A stretch of 64,000 bases of DNA from Streptomyces sp. NBC_00414 (GCF_036038375.1 NZ_CP107935.1:9858001-9922000), one strand, 5' to 3'. Positions 16,078 through 25,284 are shown, numbered from the stretch's first letter. Numbers and translations: made by a program. The notes: generated from the sequence alone by a model not told the origin.

Positions 16078-17279
16078 CCGCAGCCACGACGGCCGCCCCG
16101 GGCGCGGCCTCCGACGAGCCGATGTACCGCATCCTCCTGATCGAGGACGATCCGGGCGACGCCCTGCTCGTGGAGGAACTCCTGCACGACACCGGGCTGC
16201 GGTTCACGCTGACCACCCGGACCACACTGGCCGAGGCCCGCACCGAACTGGCCGGCGCCCCGATCGACTGCATCTTCCTCGATCTGCACCTGCCCGACGT
16301 GTCGGGCATCGACGCGGTCACCGCCGTCCGTGGGCTGGCCCCGCACACCGCGGTGATCGTCCTGACCGGGCTGTCCGAGGACCGCGCGGGCACCGACGCG
16401 ATGGCGGCCGGAGCCCAGGACTACCTCGTCAAGGGCAAGGTCGAGGCGGACCTCCTGCAGCGGACGCTGCGCTACGCCGTCTACCGGAGCCAGACCGAAC
16501 GCGCGAGCGCCGAGGCCCAGGCGGTCCAACTGCGGGCGGAGGAGAACGCCCGCCTGGAACGCGGCCTGCTGCCCCAGCCGATCCTCGACACCTCCACGGT
16601 CAGAGTGACCTCCCGCTATCTGCCCGGCGCCGCGATGGCCCTGCTCGGCGGGGACTTCCTCGACGTGGTGGAAGGGGACGACGGACTGCTGCACGCCGTC
16701 GTCGGAGACGTCAGCGGCCACGGCCCCGACGCCGCCGCGCTCGGTGTCTGCCTGCGCATAGCCTGGCGCTCCCTCGTCCTGGGCGGGCATCGCGGAGACG
16801 ACCTGCTGCACCTGATGGAACGCATCCTGATCGCCGAACGCGGCAGCCAGCAACTGTTCGCCACCTGCACCCTCCTCACGCTCGACCAGGACGCCGCCAC
16901 CGCCACCCTGCACCTCGCCGGGCACCACGAACCCCTCCTCACCGCGCCCGAGGGGACCTGGGAGCTGACCGCCGCCCACGGCATCGCGCTGGGAATCGTC
17001 CCCGGGGCCCACAGCTGGCCCTCCACAGTCATCCCGCTCCCCGCCACCGGAGCCCTGACCCTCTACACGGACGGGCTCACCGAAGGACACAACGGGACGA
17101 AGAGCGAGCGGCTCGGCGTCGAGGGGCTGCTGGCACTGATCGGGAAACTGCCGGCGGCGGACCCGGCCGCCCACGTCGACCTCCTCATCAAGGAGACCCA
17201 TGCGCTGAACGCCGGACGCCACTCCGACGACCTGGCGGTGCTCCGCCTCGACTGGGGAAACCGCCCGCCCCGTGCCTGA
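16074..17279 (+). CDS. Receiver-SpoIIE (PP2C-type) serine phosphatase
   Basis: A 401-residue protein. Residues 17-135 form a receiver (ILLIEDDPGDA, phospho-acceptor D70 in CIFLDLHLPDVSG, T in VLTGLSE, K in YLVKGK). A coiled linker (about 140-180) joins a SpoIIE/RsbU phosphatase domain (about 185-395) with metal aspartates in LGGDFLDVV, VGDVSGHGPDA and HSDDLAVL. Such proteins dephosphorylate anti-anti-sigma factors and so release stress sigma factors. Here the upstream kinase probably phosphorylates the receiver. No anti-sigma or STAS gene is in the window, so the target lies elsewhere. Confidence 0.9.
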   Translation: MTAATTAAPGAASDEPMYRILLIEDDPGDALLVEELLHDTGLRFTLTTRTTLAEARTELAGAPIDCIFLDLHLPDVSGIDAVTAVRGLAPHTAVIVLTGLSEDRAGTDAMAAGAQDYLVKGKVEADLLQRTLRYAVYRSQTERASAEAQAVQLRAEENARLERGLLPQPILDTSTVRVTSRYLPGAAMALLGGDFLDVVEGDDGLLHAVVGDVSGHGPDAAALGVCLRIAWRSLVLGGHRGDDLLHLMERILIAERGSQQLFATCTLLTLDQDAATATLHLAGHHEPLLTAPEGTWELTAAHGIALGIVPGAHSWPSTVIPLPATGALTLYTDGLTEGHNGTKSERLGVEGLLALIGKLPAADPAAHVDLLIKETHALNAGRHSDDLAVLRLDWGNRPPRA

Positions 17280-17364
17280 AGACCTGTGCCCGACGGCGAG
17301 TTCACTCGGGCGGGTTGTTTGCTCGGCGGTGGACCCGACGGGCGCATGAGCGGTGAGCGGCTGG

Positions 17365-17401
17365 GGAGAAACAGGCTGCGCGCATTTGTCCCTGTTCCTC
17401 C
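17365..17401 (+). promoter_or_regulatory. Dyad/hairpin ahead of the GH16-like gene
   Basis: GGAGAAACAGG (17365-17375) and CCTGTTCCTCC (17391-17401) pair with one mismatch, 7 bp before the ribosome site AAGGAG (17408-17413). It could end the kinase-phosphatase transcript or act on the next gene. Confidence 0.4.
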
Positions 17402-17420
17402 GTCGCCAAGGAGCCGGCCT

Positions 17421-18122
17421 GTGTCCGACGTCGTCCTCACAGCCGATTTCAGTTCGCGAAGACAGTGGGTGGCCGGCCGCTCCTGGGCCTATCCCGAGGG
17501 CGGCCCGGTCAACCCGACCGACAACAAGCTCGACCATCTGGTGTCCGACCCGGCCTACTCCCGCACCGGTACGTTCCGGGCCTCCCGTCGCCCCGACGGC
17601 CTGTGGAACGCGGGCCTGCTGACGACCGAGGGAAGCGAGGAGGAGTTCGTCGTCCGCACCGGCGACGTTCTGGAGACACGGGTGCGCCTGCCCGTCGAGC
17701 AGGGGGCCTGGCCGGCCATCTGGACCTGGCGGGACGGGGGCCAGGAGATCGACGTGTTCGAGTACCACCCCGACAACCCGGACCTGCTGGAGTTCTCCAA
17801 CCATGTCCGCGGCGGACATCTCTACCACCGTGACGAAGCCGTGCGTCCCGGCGGCCATGTCGAACTGCGTGTGGAGTTCGGTGCCCGCTCGGTCGTCTGG
17901 TGGCTCAACGGAGTACAGGTCTTCGCCGACAGACGTGGTGTGGGTAAGCACTGGCACGCCTACCTCATCGTCAACCTGTCGGTGTGCGCCGGCCGCTATC
18001 ACCCGCGTCCCGACGCCGGTACGAAGGAGATGTCGTATGCCGTGGAGCGCCTGATCGTGCGCCGTCCGGTCGTGGTGCCGCCCCGGCGGCCGGCCGAGAC
18101 GGAGGAGTGGGCGGACATGTGA
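17421..18122 (+). CDS. GH16-like (beta-glucanase fold) protein, not exported
   Basis: A 233-residue protein starting at GTG 17421, with AAGGAG 7 nt upstream. The jelly-roll of GH16 is recognisable, with the catalytic strand motif E-I-D-x-x-E as QEIDVFEY (E109 nucleophile, D111, E114 acid/base) after WPAIWTW. Known GH16 enzymes hydrolyse beta-1,3- or beta-1,4-glucans or galactans. There is no signal peptide, and the conserved aromatic and strand pattern is sparse, so the substrate cannot be assigned. It may be an intracellular or non-classically exported enzyme, or a binding protein. Confidence 0.72.
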   Translation: MSDVVLTADFSSRRQWVAGRSWAYPEGGPVNPTDNKLDHLVSDPAYSRTGTFRASRRPDGLWNAGLLTTEGSEEEFVVRTGDVLETRVRLPVEQGAWPAIWTWRDGGQEIDVFEYHPDNPDLLEFSNHVRGGHLYHRDEAVRPGGHVELRVEFGARSVVWWLNGVQVFADRRGVGKHWHAYLIVNLSVCAGRYHPRPDAGTKEMSYAVERLIVRRPVVVPPRRPAETEEWADM

Positions 18123-18126
18123 GAGG

Positions 18127-18162
18127 GCGAGGGGCGGCGGCCCGGCGGCCGCCGTCCCTCGC
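18127..18162. terminator. Strong bidirectional terminator hairpin
   Basis: GCGAGGGGCGGCGG (18127-18140) and CCGCCGTCCCTCGC (18149-18162) pair over 14 positions with one mismatch and an 8-nt loop, between the convergent GH16-like and GH2 genes. Confidence 0.72.
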
Positions 18163-18168
18163 GCGCGG

Positions 18169-20544
18169 TCAGGGGGCCCAGGGCGCCTCGACGGCCCAGG
18201 TGGTGTCCTCGGTGAAGGAGGCGGGGTTGTCCCAGGCGTGGGAGCCGCCCGGGGTGGCCAGCCACAACTCGGCGTTGTAGTGCCGCAGATACTGCTCGGG
18301 GAAGTTCGACGCGGACAACCGGACGCCGCCGCCCGCGCCGCGCACGGCACAGAAAGTGGCGTCGGCCTGGAACACGGCCCCGCTGCCCGACTCCTTGTAG
18401 ACACGGAAGTCGCGGTGACGCAGGTACTGGCCGGGGTAGTTGCGTGACTCGAAGGAGTAGCAGGCGCTGTTCGAGAGGCCCGGCACGATCTTCCAGGTGG
18501 CGTCGTTCTTGAGCAGAGCGGCGCTGTTCGCGTCGACCACGTCGGTGTAGGCGGCCCCGTCCCGGTGCCGCAGATAGCGGTTCGTGTAGCCGGGGGTGGT
18601 CACCCGCAGGGACCTGTACTGGTTCGAGGGCAGCACGACGGGAGTGCTGGGAGCCCGCGAGGCGTCGATGAGGGCGCGGTTGGCGGCCTGGACGCGGGCC
18701 GCGTCCACCTTGACGACCTGCCGGTCGTAGGTGAGGAGGCCGTTCGCCTCGTTCTCCACGTCGGTGATCTCCGTGTAGACGGACGCCGAGAGCCCGGCGG
18801 GCATCCGCACCTCGCGCAGGGCGTCGAGGAGTCCCACGAAGCGGTTGTTGAGATGGGCCTGGTCCGCCTGGTCCTCGTAACTGAAGCCGCCGCCCGGATA
18901 CCACTCGTGACCGGCGACCCTGAATCCCAGGCCGCCGTACTCACCGAGGACCGCGGCCCGGGTGGCACTGGGCACGGTCGTGCCGGGGCCGACGTAGACA
19001 TGATGGTCGAGGACGTCACCGTTGCCGCCGTCGACCGCGCCGCAGCAGTTGATGCCGCTCATGTTGTTCACCAGCCGCGAGGGGTCGTACGCCTTCACAT
19101 GGTCGGCGATGCGGGCCTGGTCGTACTGCCCCCATCCCTCGTTCTGGTCGACCCACATCACCAGGGACGGCGAGCTGCGGTGCTGGTCGATGATGCGGTC
19201 GTACTCCGCCTCCCACTGTGTGCGGGCGGCGCTGTCGGGGGTGCGGGTGTCCATGGAGGGCATGTCCTGCCAGACCAGCAGCCCCAGCCTGTCCGCCCAG
19301 TAGAACCAGCGCTGCGGCTCGACCTTGATGTGCTTGCGCACCATGTTGAAGCCGAGGTCCTTGTGCTTCTGCAGGTCGTACTTGAGGGCGTCGTCGGTCG
19401 GCGCGGTGTAGATGCCGTCGGGCCAGTAGCCCTGGTCGAGGGTGCCGGTCTGGAAGACGAACTTCCCGTTGAGGACGGGACGCAGGACGCCGTCGACCCG
19501 GGCGATGCCCACGGAACGCATTCCGGCGTAACTGCCCACGGAGTCGACGGTGGTGGAGCCGGAGACCAGGTCCGCCTTCACGTCGTACAGGAACGGGTCC
19601 TCGGGCGTCCACAGGTGAGGGTTCGGGACCGGCACGGTGATCGTGCTGCCGACCGCGCCGGTCGCGCTGCCCACCGTGGTCGAGCCGGAGGTCACGGTCA
19701 CCCTGGCGCTCTGCCCGGAGACGCCGTCGCCGCGGACGGTGACCTTCAGGGTGTTGTTCGTGAGGTCGGGCACCATGTCGAGGCGGGTGATGCGCGCCGG
19801 GGCCGTCGGCTCCAGCCACACCGTCTGCCAGATACCGGAGGCGGCGGTGTAGAAGATGCCGCCGCCCGGATGCGGGGCCACGTCATTGATGCGCTGCTTG
19901 CCGACCGCCCCGATACCCGTCTGGCTGGGGTCCCAGACGGACACGACGATGGTGTTGGTGCCACCGTTGAGCAGGCCGGTGATGTCGTACGAGAAGGAGT
20001 CGTAGCCGCCGCTGTGCGTGCCGCCGGCCTGGCTGCCGTTGACCCAGACCGTCGTACGCCAGTCGCTGGCACCGAAGTTGAGCTGGACGCGGCGGCCGTT
20101 CCAGCCCGCCGGGACGGTGAAGGTGCGCTTGTACCAGAGCTTGTCGTTCTGGGTGATCTTGCGCTGGATCCCGGAGAGCGCCGACTCGGCGACGAACGGC
20201 ACCCGGATCTGCTCGGAGAACGAGGCGGGCTGGCCCGCGTCCGCCGTGGTGACCGCGAAGTCCCAGATGCCGTTCAGATTGGCCCAGTCGGGACGGGTGA
20301 GCTGGGGGCGCGGATACTCCGGCAGCGGATTGTCGACCGATACCTGGTTCGTCCAGGGAGTGGTCATGGGGGAGGGCTTGGGCGTCCAGGCGGCCGCTGC
20401 CGACGGTGCGGCCTGCACGCTGCCCGTCGCGGTCAGCGCGGCCGTGCAGACCAGCGCGAGGGTGGCGAGCACGGTGGTGATCCGCCTCGCCCGCTGTCTC
20501 AGCCAGGCTGCCCCGGGGCGCGGGGCCGGAGTGGTGCTGCGCAT
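18169..20544 (-). CDS. Secreted GH2 glycoside hydrolase with C-terminal AbfB (CBM42-like) module
   Basis: A 791-residue exported enzyme. ATG 20544 has AAGGAG 5 nt upstream. Residues 1-46 are a Sec-type signal (RRITTVLATLALVCTAALTA). The GH2 N-terminal sugar-binding domain (about 70-250), the immunoglobulin-like domain and the TIM barrel (about 355-600) follow; the acid/base is E469 in VDQNEGWG and the likely nucleophile E535 in LGEYGGLG. The last 140 residues are an AbfB beta-trefoil (YLRHRDGAAYTD, then YLRHRDFRVY), which in known enzymes binds arabinofuranose side chains. The promoter module is shared with the GH127 gene. A role on arabinose-decorated polymer is inferred; GH2 specificity (galactosidase, glucuronidase, arabinopyranosidase) is not resolved. 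Confidence 0.87.
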   Translation of the reverse strand: MRSTTPAPRPGAAWLRQRARRITTVLATLALVCTAALTATGSVQAAPSAAAAWTPKPSPMTTPWTNQVSVDNPLPEYPRPQLTRPDWANLNGIWDFAVTTADAGQPASFSEQIRVPFVAESALSGIQRKITQNDKLWYKRTFTVPAGWNGRRVQLNFGASDWRTTVWVNGSQAGGTHSGGYDSFSYDITGLLNGGTNTIVVSVWDPSQTGIGAVGKQRINDVAPHPGGGIFYTAASGIWQTVWLEPTAPARITRLDMVPDLTNNTLKVTVRGDGVSGQSARVTVTSGSTTVGSATGAVGSTITVPVPNPHLWTPEDPFLYDVKADLVSGSTTVDSVGSYAGMRSVGIARVDGVLRPVLNGKFVFQTGTLDQGYWPDGIYTAPTDDALKYDLQKHKDLGFNMVRKHIKVEPQRWFYWADRLGLLVWQDMPSMDTRTPDSAARTQWEAEYDRIIDQHRSSPSLVMWVDQNEGWGQYDQARIADHVKAYDPSRLVNNMSGINCCGAVDGGNGDVLDHHVYVGPGTTVPSATRAAVLGEYGGLGFRVAGHEWYPGGGFSYEDQADQAHLNNRFVGLLDALREVRMPAGLSASVYTEITDVENEANGLLTYDRQVVKVDAARVQAANRALIDASRAPSTPVVLPSNQYRSLRVTTPGYTNRYLRHRDGAAYTDVVDANSAALLKNDATWKIVPGLSNSACYSFESRNYPGQYLRHRDFRVYKESGSGAVFQADATFCAVRGAGGGVRLSASNFPEQYLRHYNAELWLATPGGSHAWDNPASFTEDTTWAVEAPWAP

Positions 20545-20616
20545 CGTGACTCCTTGGGTGTCGTGGGGCAAGGACGTGCACGTACGGAGAGAAAGAGAGG
20601 CGGCTCGTCGTATTGG

Positions 20617-20705
20617 CCTGGACGACGTTCGCCTGTACAACGTTGGAAAGAGCGGTAGTTGGCATGACAGCACGACACCGAAGGTCTGTACAGGTGCATG
20701 ACAAG
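20617..20705 (-). promoter_or_regulatory. Shared LacI-type operator/promoter module upstream of GH2
   Basis: CTGTACAACGTTGGAAAG (20633-20650), GGCATGACAGCACG (20661-20674) and ATGACAAG (20698-20705) match the GH127 upstream region at identical spacing (0, 28, 65 bp). Here there is also a second degenerate operator copy 15 bp nearer the gene: CCTGGACGACGTT (20617) against CCTGTACAACGTT (20632). Confidence 0.72.
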
Positions 20706-20776
20706 AACAGTTGGAAGGGTGGCCGCGGTGCCGGCCCCTGGATCGTCCTCACCCAGGGGCCGCACGCCCGCCGCGG

Positions 20777-21718
20777 TCAGTACGGGCGGTCCCCGGCGAT
20801 GGCGACGCGCTCAGCCACGCGGCGGTGCGAGCCGTAGTCGTTCACCGCGTAGTGCTGCGTGGCGCGGTTGTCCCAGAAGGCGATGTCTCCCGCCTGCCAG
20901 CGGAAGCGCACCTGGTACTCCGGGACATGCGCCTGCTGTATGAGGTGCCGCAGCAGCTGGTCGCTCTCCTCGCGTGCCAGGCCGGTGATGCGGGTCGTGA
21001 AGGAGGTGTTGACGAACAGCAGCGGCCTGCCCGTCTCCGGATGTGTGCGTACGACCGGGTGTTCCACGGGCGGGAAGGCGTCCTGGAACGGGGCGAGCCG
21101 CTCGGGGCCGTAGAAGCGGGCGAAGCCGGGGATGAAGTCGTGCACGGCGGTGGCGCCCGCGATGCGGTCCTTCACCTCCCGCGAGAGGTTGTCGTACGCG
21201 GCGGCCATGTCCGCCCACATCGTGTCCCCGCCGAAGGGCGGGACCTCGCGCAGCTGGAGCACGGCGCCGAGCGCGGGCCGTTCACGGAAGGTGACGTCCG
21301 CGTGCCACACGTTCTCGAAGGTCGGCGTGGCTCCGGCGCTCTTGTCGAAGCGCACCACGTCGGCGCTGGCGCCGCGGGCGAGCAGGGGATTGGTCTCCAG
21401 CTCTCCCCAGTTGCGGGCGAAGCCGCTCTGCTGCTCGGACGTGAGGTGCTGGGCACGGAAGAAGAGCACCTTCCACTCCAGCAGCGCCCGGTTCAGCTCC
21501 TCGCGCAGAGCGGGATCCAGAGGGCGTGACAGGTCGAGGCCTCTGATCTCGGCCCCGATCGTGCGTCCCTGCGGGACGAGCTCGAAGCGGTCGTAGGGGC
21601 GCGTCGGCCATCCCTCGGGCAGCCGCCGCAGCTCACGGACCCCCTCGTAGATCCCGCCCGCGGGCACACGGGCTTCACGCAGCGTCGGCACGCCGGTCTC
21701 CGGAACGGTCACCGTCAT
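20777..21718 (-). CDS. TauD/TfdA-family Fe(II)/2-oxoglutarate dioxygenase
   Basis: A 313-residue enzyme. ATG 21718 is chosen for the site GAGGAGG 6 nt upstream; a start 21 bp earlier would overlap that site. The facial triad is visible: H139 and D141 in NVWHADVTF, and H289 in RATQHYAVNDY. R300 (GSHRRV) would bind 2-oxoglutarate. WADMAAAYDNLS and MWADM fit the TauD/AtsK subgroup, whose members oxidise taurine, alkylsulfates or related compounds and release sulfite, sulfate or aldehydes. The gene stands alone without an ssu/tau transporter, so the substrate is uncertain. A sulfur-scavenging role would agree with the riboswitch locus at 62.6 kb but is inference. Confidence 0.85.
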   Translation of the reverse strand: MTVTVPETGVPTLREARVPAGGIYEGVRELRRLPEGWPTRPYDRFELVPQGRTIGAEIRGLDLSRPLDPALREELNRALLEWKVLFFRAQHLTSEQQSGFARNWGELETNPLLARGASADVVRFDKSAGATPTFENVWHADVTFRERPALGAVLQLREVPPFGGDTMWADMAAAYDNLSREVKDRIAGATAVHDFIPGFARFYGPERLAPFQDAFPPVEHPVVRTHPETGRPLLFVNTSFTTRITGLAREESDQLLRHLIQQAHVPEYQVRFRWQAGDIAFWDNRATQHYAVNDYGSHRRVAERVAIAGDRPY

Positions 21719-22140
21719 GACATTCCTCCTCGTTCGCATGGCTCGATGGCCTGCCGGCAGTCGGCAACAGGCCCGAGATGTGTGTTTCAGGGCGCCGCGA
21801 ACGCGTGAGTGCGGTGGAGGGAAGGGGCGAATCAGTCGCGACCCGGCCAGAGGACGGGGGAGACGAGAAGAATGTCCGGATTCCCTCGGTCATCGAGGAG
21901 ATGACCAGCACGAACGGACTGCGGCGCGGCGAGCGTCGAGGCTCGGCGGCAACCGGCTAGCGGCCTGAGCGCTCGCACCCGGTCCGATTCGGGACGCGCG
22001 GAAGCCCCGTCATCGTGTCGCAACAGTGCCAGGTCATGCTGATCATTGTGGGAGGCACCCCCTTCGGTGTCAACGTGCCGCCTGCGTGGGCCGCGGCTGA
22101 GGACGGCCCACCGGTCCCCGACCGCCGGTCCCCGCCCGGC
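21719..22140. other. 422-bp region upstream of the dioxygenase gene
   Basis: No convincing protein gene. The only notable item is a 29-codon leftward frame at 21957-22046 with four cysteines (reported as a finding). No clear promoter or terminator could be assigned. Confidence 0.4.
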
Positions 22141-25100
22141 TCAGGCGCAGTCAGGGCTTTGCGTGTCCTCCCGCAGCTGTGCCTCCAGTGCGGACAGCGC
22201 CTCGCTCGCACCGGCGGCGCGCGGTGAGCCGATGGCGTCGTACAGGGCGAGCGCGTCCTGCCAGTGGTCACGGGCCGTCGTCAGGTCCGCCTGGTCCTGG
22301 TGGATGCGGGCCAAGCCGATGTGGGCGCGGGCCTGCTCCTCCTTCTCCTCGATCTCCATGGCCAGGGCGAGGGCGGCGCGATGCGCTTCCGCGGCTTCGT
22401 CCGGCCGGCCCGAGCCGTGCAGGGCCTCGCCGAGACCGTTGAGGCTGCCGGTCTCGCCGTAGCGCTCCCCGGTCCGTCGGAACAGGTCGAGCGCCGCCCG
22501 TTGATGGGTGGCCGCCTGCCGGTGGTGGCCCAGCCGGTTGTGCGCGTCGCCGAGGTTGCTGAGGGCGTGCGCCTCGCCCCCGCGGTGGCCGAGCCGCCGG
22601 AACAGGGCGAGGGCCTGCTCGAAGTGCTCGGCCGCCGTGGCGTGCTGGTCGAGCCGGGACAGCACGATGCCGAGATTGCCCAGGGCGCTCGCCTCGCCGA
22701 AGGCGTGCCCGAGGGAACGGAAGAGGGCGAGTGCCTGCCGGTGCTGTTCCGCGGAGGTCTCGTAGTCGTCGAGCAACTCGTGCACGATGCCCAGGTTGTT
22801 GAGCGTGTCGGCCTCGCCGCCTACGTCCCCGGCCTTCCGGAAGAGGACGGCGGCTTCGTCGTGCCGCTCGGCGGCCTCGCGGTACTGGCCCCGCAGTTCG
22901 TGCAGGACACCGAGGTTGGTGAGATTGCGGGCCTCGGCCACCGGCATCCCGATCCGCCGGCAGAGGGCCAGTGACTCCGTGTGGTGCCGGACCGCTTCGT
23001 CGTACTGCGCCAGCCGACGGTGGGTCGTGCCGAGGCAGGTGCGTACCTCGGCCTCGCCCCGCAGGTCGCCGGCCGCCCGTGCGGCACGCAGGGCGTTGCC
23101 GTGGATGACCAGCGCGTCGGTGAAGAGCCCGCGGCTGTCGAAATGCCGGTGCAGGGTGGTGGACAGGCGGACGGCGTGTTCGGCCCTGCCGCGCCCGGCC
23201 TCGCTCGCGGTGACGGCCGTGAGCACGGCGTGCTCGGCCGCCAGCCACTCCTTGGCGTGAGCGGCGTCGGGGAACGGCGGAAGCTCGGTCTCGGGGGCCG
23301 GGATCCGCGGCCGCAGGTGGCTCTCGGCCGGGAACAGCACGTCCATGCCGGCGCAGGACGCCGCGAGATAGTGGATCAGGAGACGGTCGAGCGCGGCCTC
23401 GCGGTCGGCCGGCCCGTCGTGCCGCTCGGCCTGCCAGGCCGCGTACACCCGCAGCAGGTCGTGCATGCCGTAGCGGCCGGGCCGGGTCTGCTCGATCAGG
23501 TGACTGCCGGCGAGCAGGTCGAGTGTCTGCCGGGTGTCGGCCACGGAGCGCCCGCACAGGGCGGCTGCCGCGTACGCGTCCACATCGGGCCCCGGGTGCA
23601 GCCCGAGGAGCCGGAAGGTGGCGGCGGCCTCGGCGGGCAGGCGGTCGTAGGACCAGGAGAAGACGGCGCGCACGGCGGCTCGGGGATCGTCGTCCGCGTC
23701 CAGCATCTCCAACCGCCCCCGCCGGTCGTCCAGTTCGGCGGTGAGGGCGCTCAAGGGGGACGCGGGCCGGGAGAGCGCCAGTTCCGCGGCGATGCGCAGG
23801 GCGAGGGGCAGTCGTCCGCACTGTTCGGCGAGGGTGGCCGCGGCCTGTGGCTCGGATGCGGCCCGGGGGCCGATGAGCCTGCTCAGCAGTCGTACTGCGT
23901 CCTTGAGCGGGAGGACGTCGAGCACGAGTCGGTGCGCGCCGTGCAGGGACACCAGGGAGCTGAGTACGTCCCTGCTCGTCACCACGGTTCTGCACAGGGT
24001 CGCGCCGGGCAGCAGCGGGCGTATCTGCTCGCTGGACGAGGCGTTGTCGAGCACGACGAGCATGCGGCGCTCGCTCAGCTCGGTGCGGTAGCGGGCGGAC
24101 CGGTCGTCCACCCGCAGGGGGATCTCGGGGCCGGGGACGCCGAGGGCCACGAGGAAGCCGGTGAGGACGTCGGCCGCGGGCACCGGTTCGTCCGTGTCGT
24201 AGCCGCGAAGGTCCGCGTAGAGCTGGCCGTCCGGGAACCGCTCGCGCATGCGGTGGGACCAGTGGACGGCCAGAGCCGTCTTGCCGACTCCGGCGGTGCC
24301 GGAGACGGCGGACACCACGACCGTGCTGGTGGCGTCGGGCTCGTCCCCGGCGGCGAGCAAGTGACTCGTGAGTTCTTCCAGTTGTTCCTCACGGCCGGTG
24401 AACGCCCGTACGTCGGTGGGCAGTTGTGCGGGCCGGGAGGGCGCGTTGCGTGGGCCGCCCGAAGCGGGGCCGGACTCCGTGCCGGTGGCGGACAGCGGGC
24501 GGTCGCGCAGGGCCTCCTCGTAGGCGGTACGCAGCTCCACCCCGGGCTCGGAGCCCAGTTCGTCGATCAGCTGACGGCGGACCTCGGCGTAGTGGTCGAG
24601 GGCCTCCGCGGTCCGGCCGGCCTGGGTCAGGGATCTGACGAGCAGGGCGGCGAGGGGTTCCGCCAGGGGGTACTCCTCCGACAGGACACGCAGCCGGCCG
24701 ATCGCCTGGGCGGTGTGTCCCGCCGCGGACTCGGCCCTGGCCCACTGGAGGGCGGCTTCGAGCCGTTCGTTCAGCCAGGCGGCACGTGTCCGCTCGGCCC
24801 AGGCACCCGGCAGGTCGGCCAGGGGAGAGCCCCGCCACAGGTCCAGGGCGTCCCGCAGGAGCCGGGCGCACTCGGCGTCACCCGGACGCAGACCACGTGC
24901 CCGGGCCACCAGCGCACGGAAACGCAGCAGGTCGATGCTGTCGTCCGCCGCCCTCAACAGGTAGCCGCCCGACACCCGGACCAGTTGCAGCGGCGGGTGT
25001 CCCAGCGTCTCGTCCTCGCCTCGCGCCGCCTCGTCCAACACCCGTCGGATCCGGCTCACATGGGAGTACAGCGTCGAACGGGCGGCGTCGGGAGGGTCCT

Positions 25101-25284
25101 CGTCCCAGACCCGGTCCACCAGAGCGTCCACGGTCATCAGCCGGCCCGCGTTGGCCGCCAACGCCGCCAGCACCATGCGCTGCCTGGGCTGTCCCAGCTC
25201 GATGTGACGTCCATCGGCCCACAGTTCCAACGAGCCCAGTAATCGAAGATCCACGTCCCCACCCACGATCGGCCGTTCTGCTTT
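22141..25284 (-). CDS. SARP-type regulator with NB-ARC and TPR domains (AfsR-like), TTA codon
   Basis: A 1047-residue regulator. GTG 25284 is preferred, with a G-rich run just upstream; GTG 25254 is an alternative. Order of domains: OmpR-type winged helix (about 10-95), bacterial transcriptional activation domain (about 100-260), NB-ARC ATPase (about 290-600; P-loop GTAGVGKTA near 330, MLVVLDNASS as Walker B), then about eight tetratricopeptide repeats of 40 residues (700-1030, kinesin-light-chain type, e.g. ALGNLGIVLSRLDQHATAAE). The fold and length match AfsR-like activators of antibiotic genes. Codon 15 is TTA (25240-25242), which suggests bldA control. No biosynthetic cluster adjoins it, so its targets are remote or lie outside the window. 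Confidence 0.9.
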   Translation of the reverse strand, partial: KAERPIVGGDVDLRLLGSLELWADGRHIELGQPRQRMVLAALAANAGRLMTVDALVDRVWDEDPPDAARSTLYSHVSRIRRVLDEAARGEDETLGHPPLQLVRVSGGYLLRAADDSIDLLRFRALVARARGLRPGDAECARLLRDALDLWRGSPLADLPGAWAERTRAAWLNERLEAALQWARAESAAGHTAQAIGRLRVLSEEYPLAEPLAALLVRSLTQAGRTAEALDHYAEVRRQLIDELGSEPGVELRTAYEEALRDRPLSATGTESGPASGGPRNAPSRPAQLPTDVRAFTGREEQLEELTSHLLAAGDEPDATSTVVVSAVSGTAGVGKTALAVHWSHRMRERFPDGQLYADLRGYDTDEPVPAADVLTGFLVALGVPGPEIPLRVDDRSARYRTELSERRMLVVLDNASSSEQIRPLLPGATLCRTVVTSRDVLSSLVSLHGAHRLVLDVLPLKDAVRLLSRLIGPRAASEPQAAATLAEQCGRLPLALRIAAELALSRPASPLSALTAELDDRRGRLEMLDADDDPRAAVRAVFSWSYDRLPAEAAATFRLLGLHPGPDVDAYAAAALCGRSVADTRQTLDLLAGSHLIEQTRPGRYGMHDLLRVYAAWQAERHDGPADREAALDRLLIHYLAASCAGMDVLFPAESHLRPRIPAPETELPPFPDAAHAKEWLAAEHAVLTAVTASEAGRGRAEHAVRLSTTLHRHFDSRGLFTDALVIHGNALRAARAAGDLRGEAEVRTCLGTTHRRLAQYDEAVRHHTESLALCRRIGMPVAEARNLTNLGVLHELRGQYREAAERHDEAAVLFRKAGDVGGEADTLNNLGIVHELLDDYETSAEQHRQALALFRSLGHAFGEASALGNLGIVLSRLDQHATAAEHFEQALALFRRLGHRGGEAHALSNLGDAHNRLGHHRQAATHQRAALDLFRRTGERYGETGSLNGLGEALHGSGRPDEAAEAHRAALALAMEIEEKEEQARAHIGLARIHQDQADLTTARDHWQDALALYDAIGSPRAAGASEALSALEAQLREDTQSPDCA

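Noticed and set aside
15966..18404. 812-codon leftward frame over the phosphatase and GH16-like genes
   Set aside because: Antisense shadow; the rightward genes have ribosome sites and conserved motifs.
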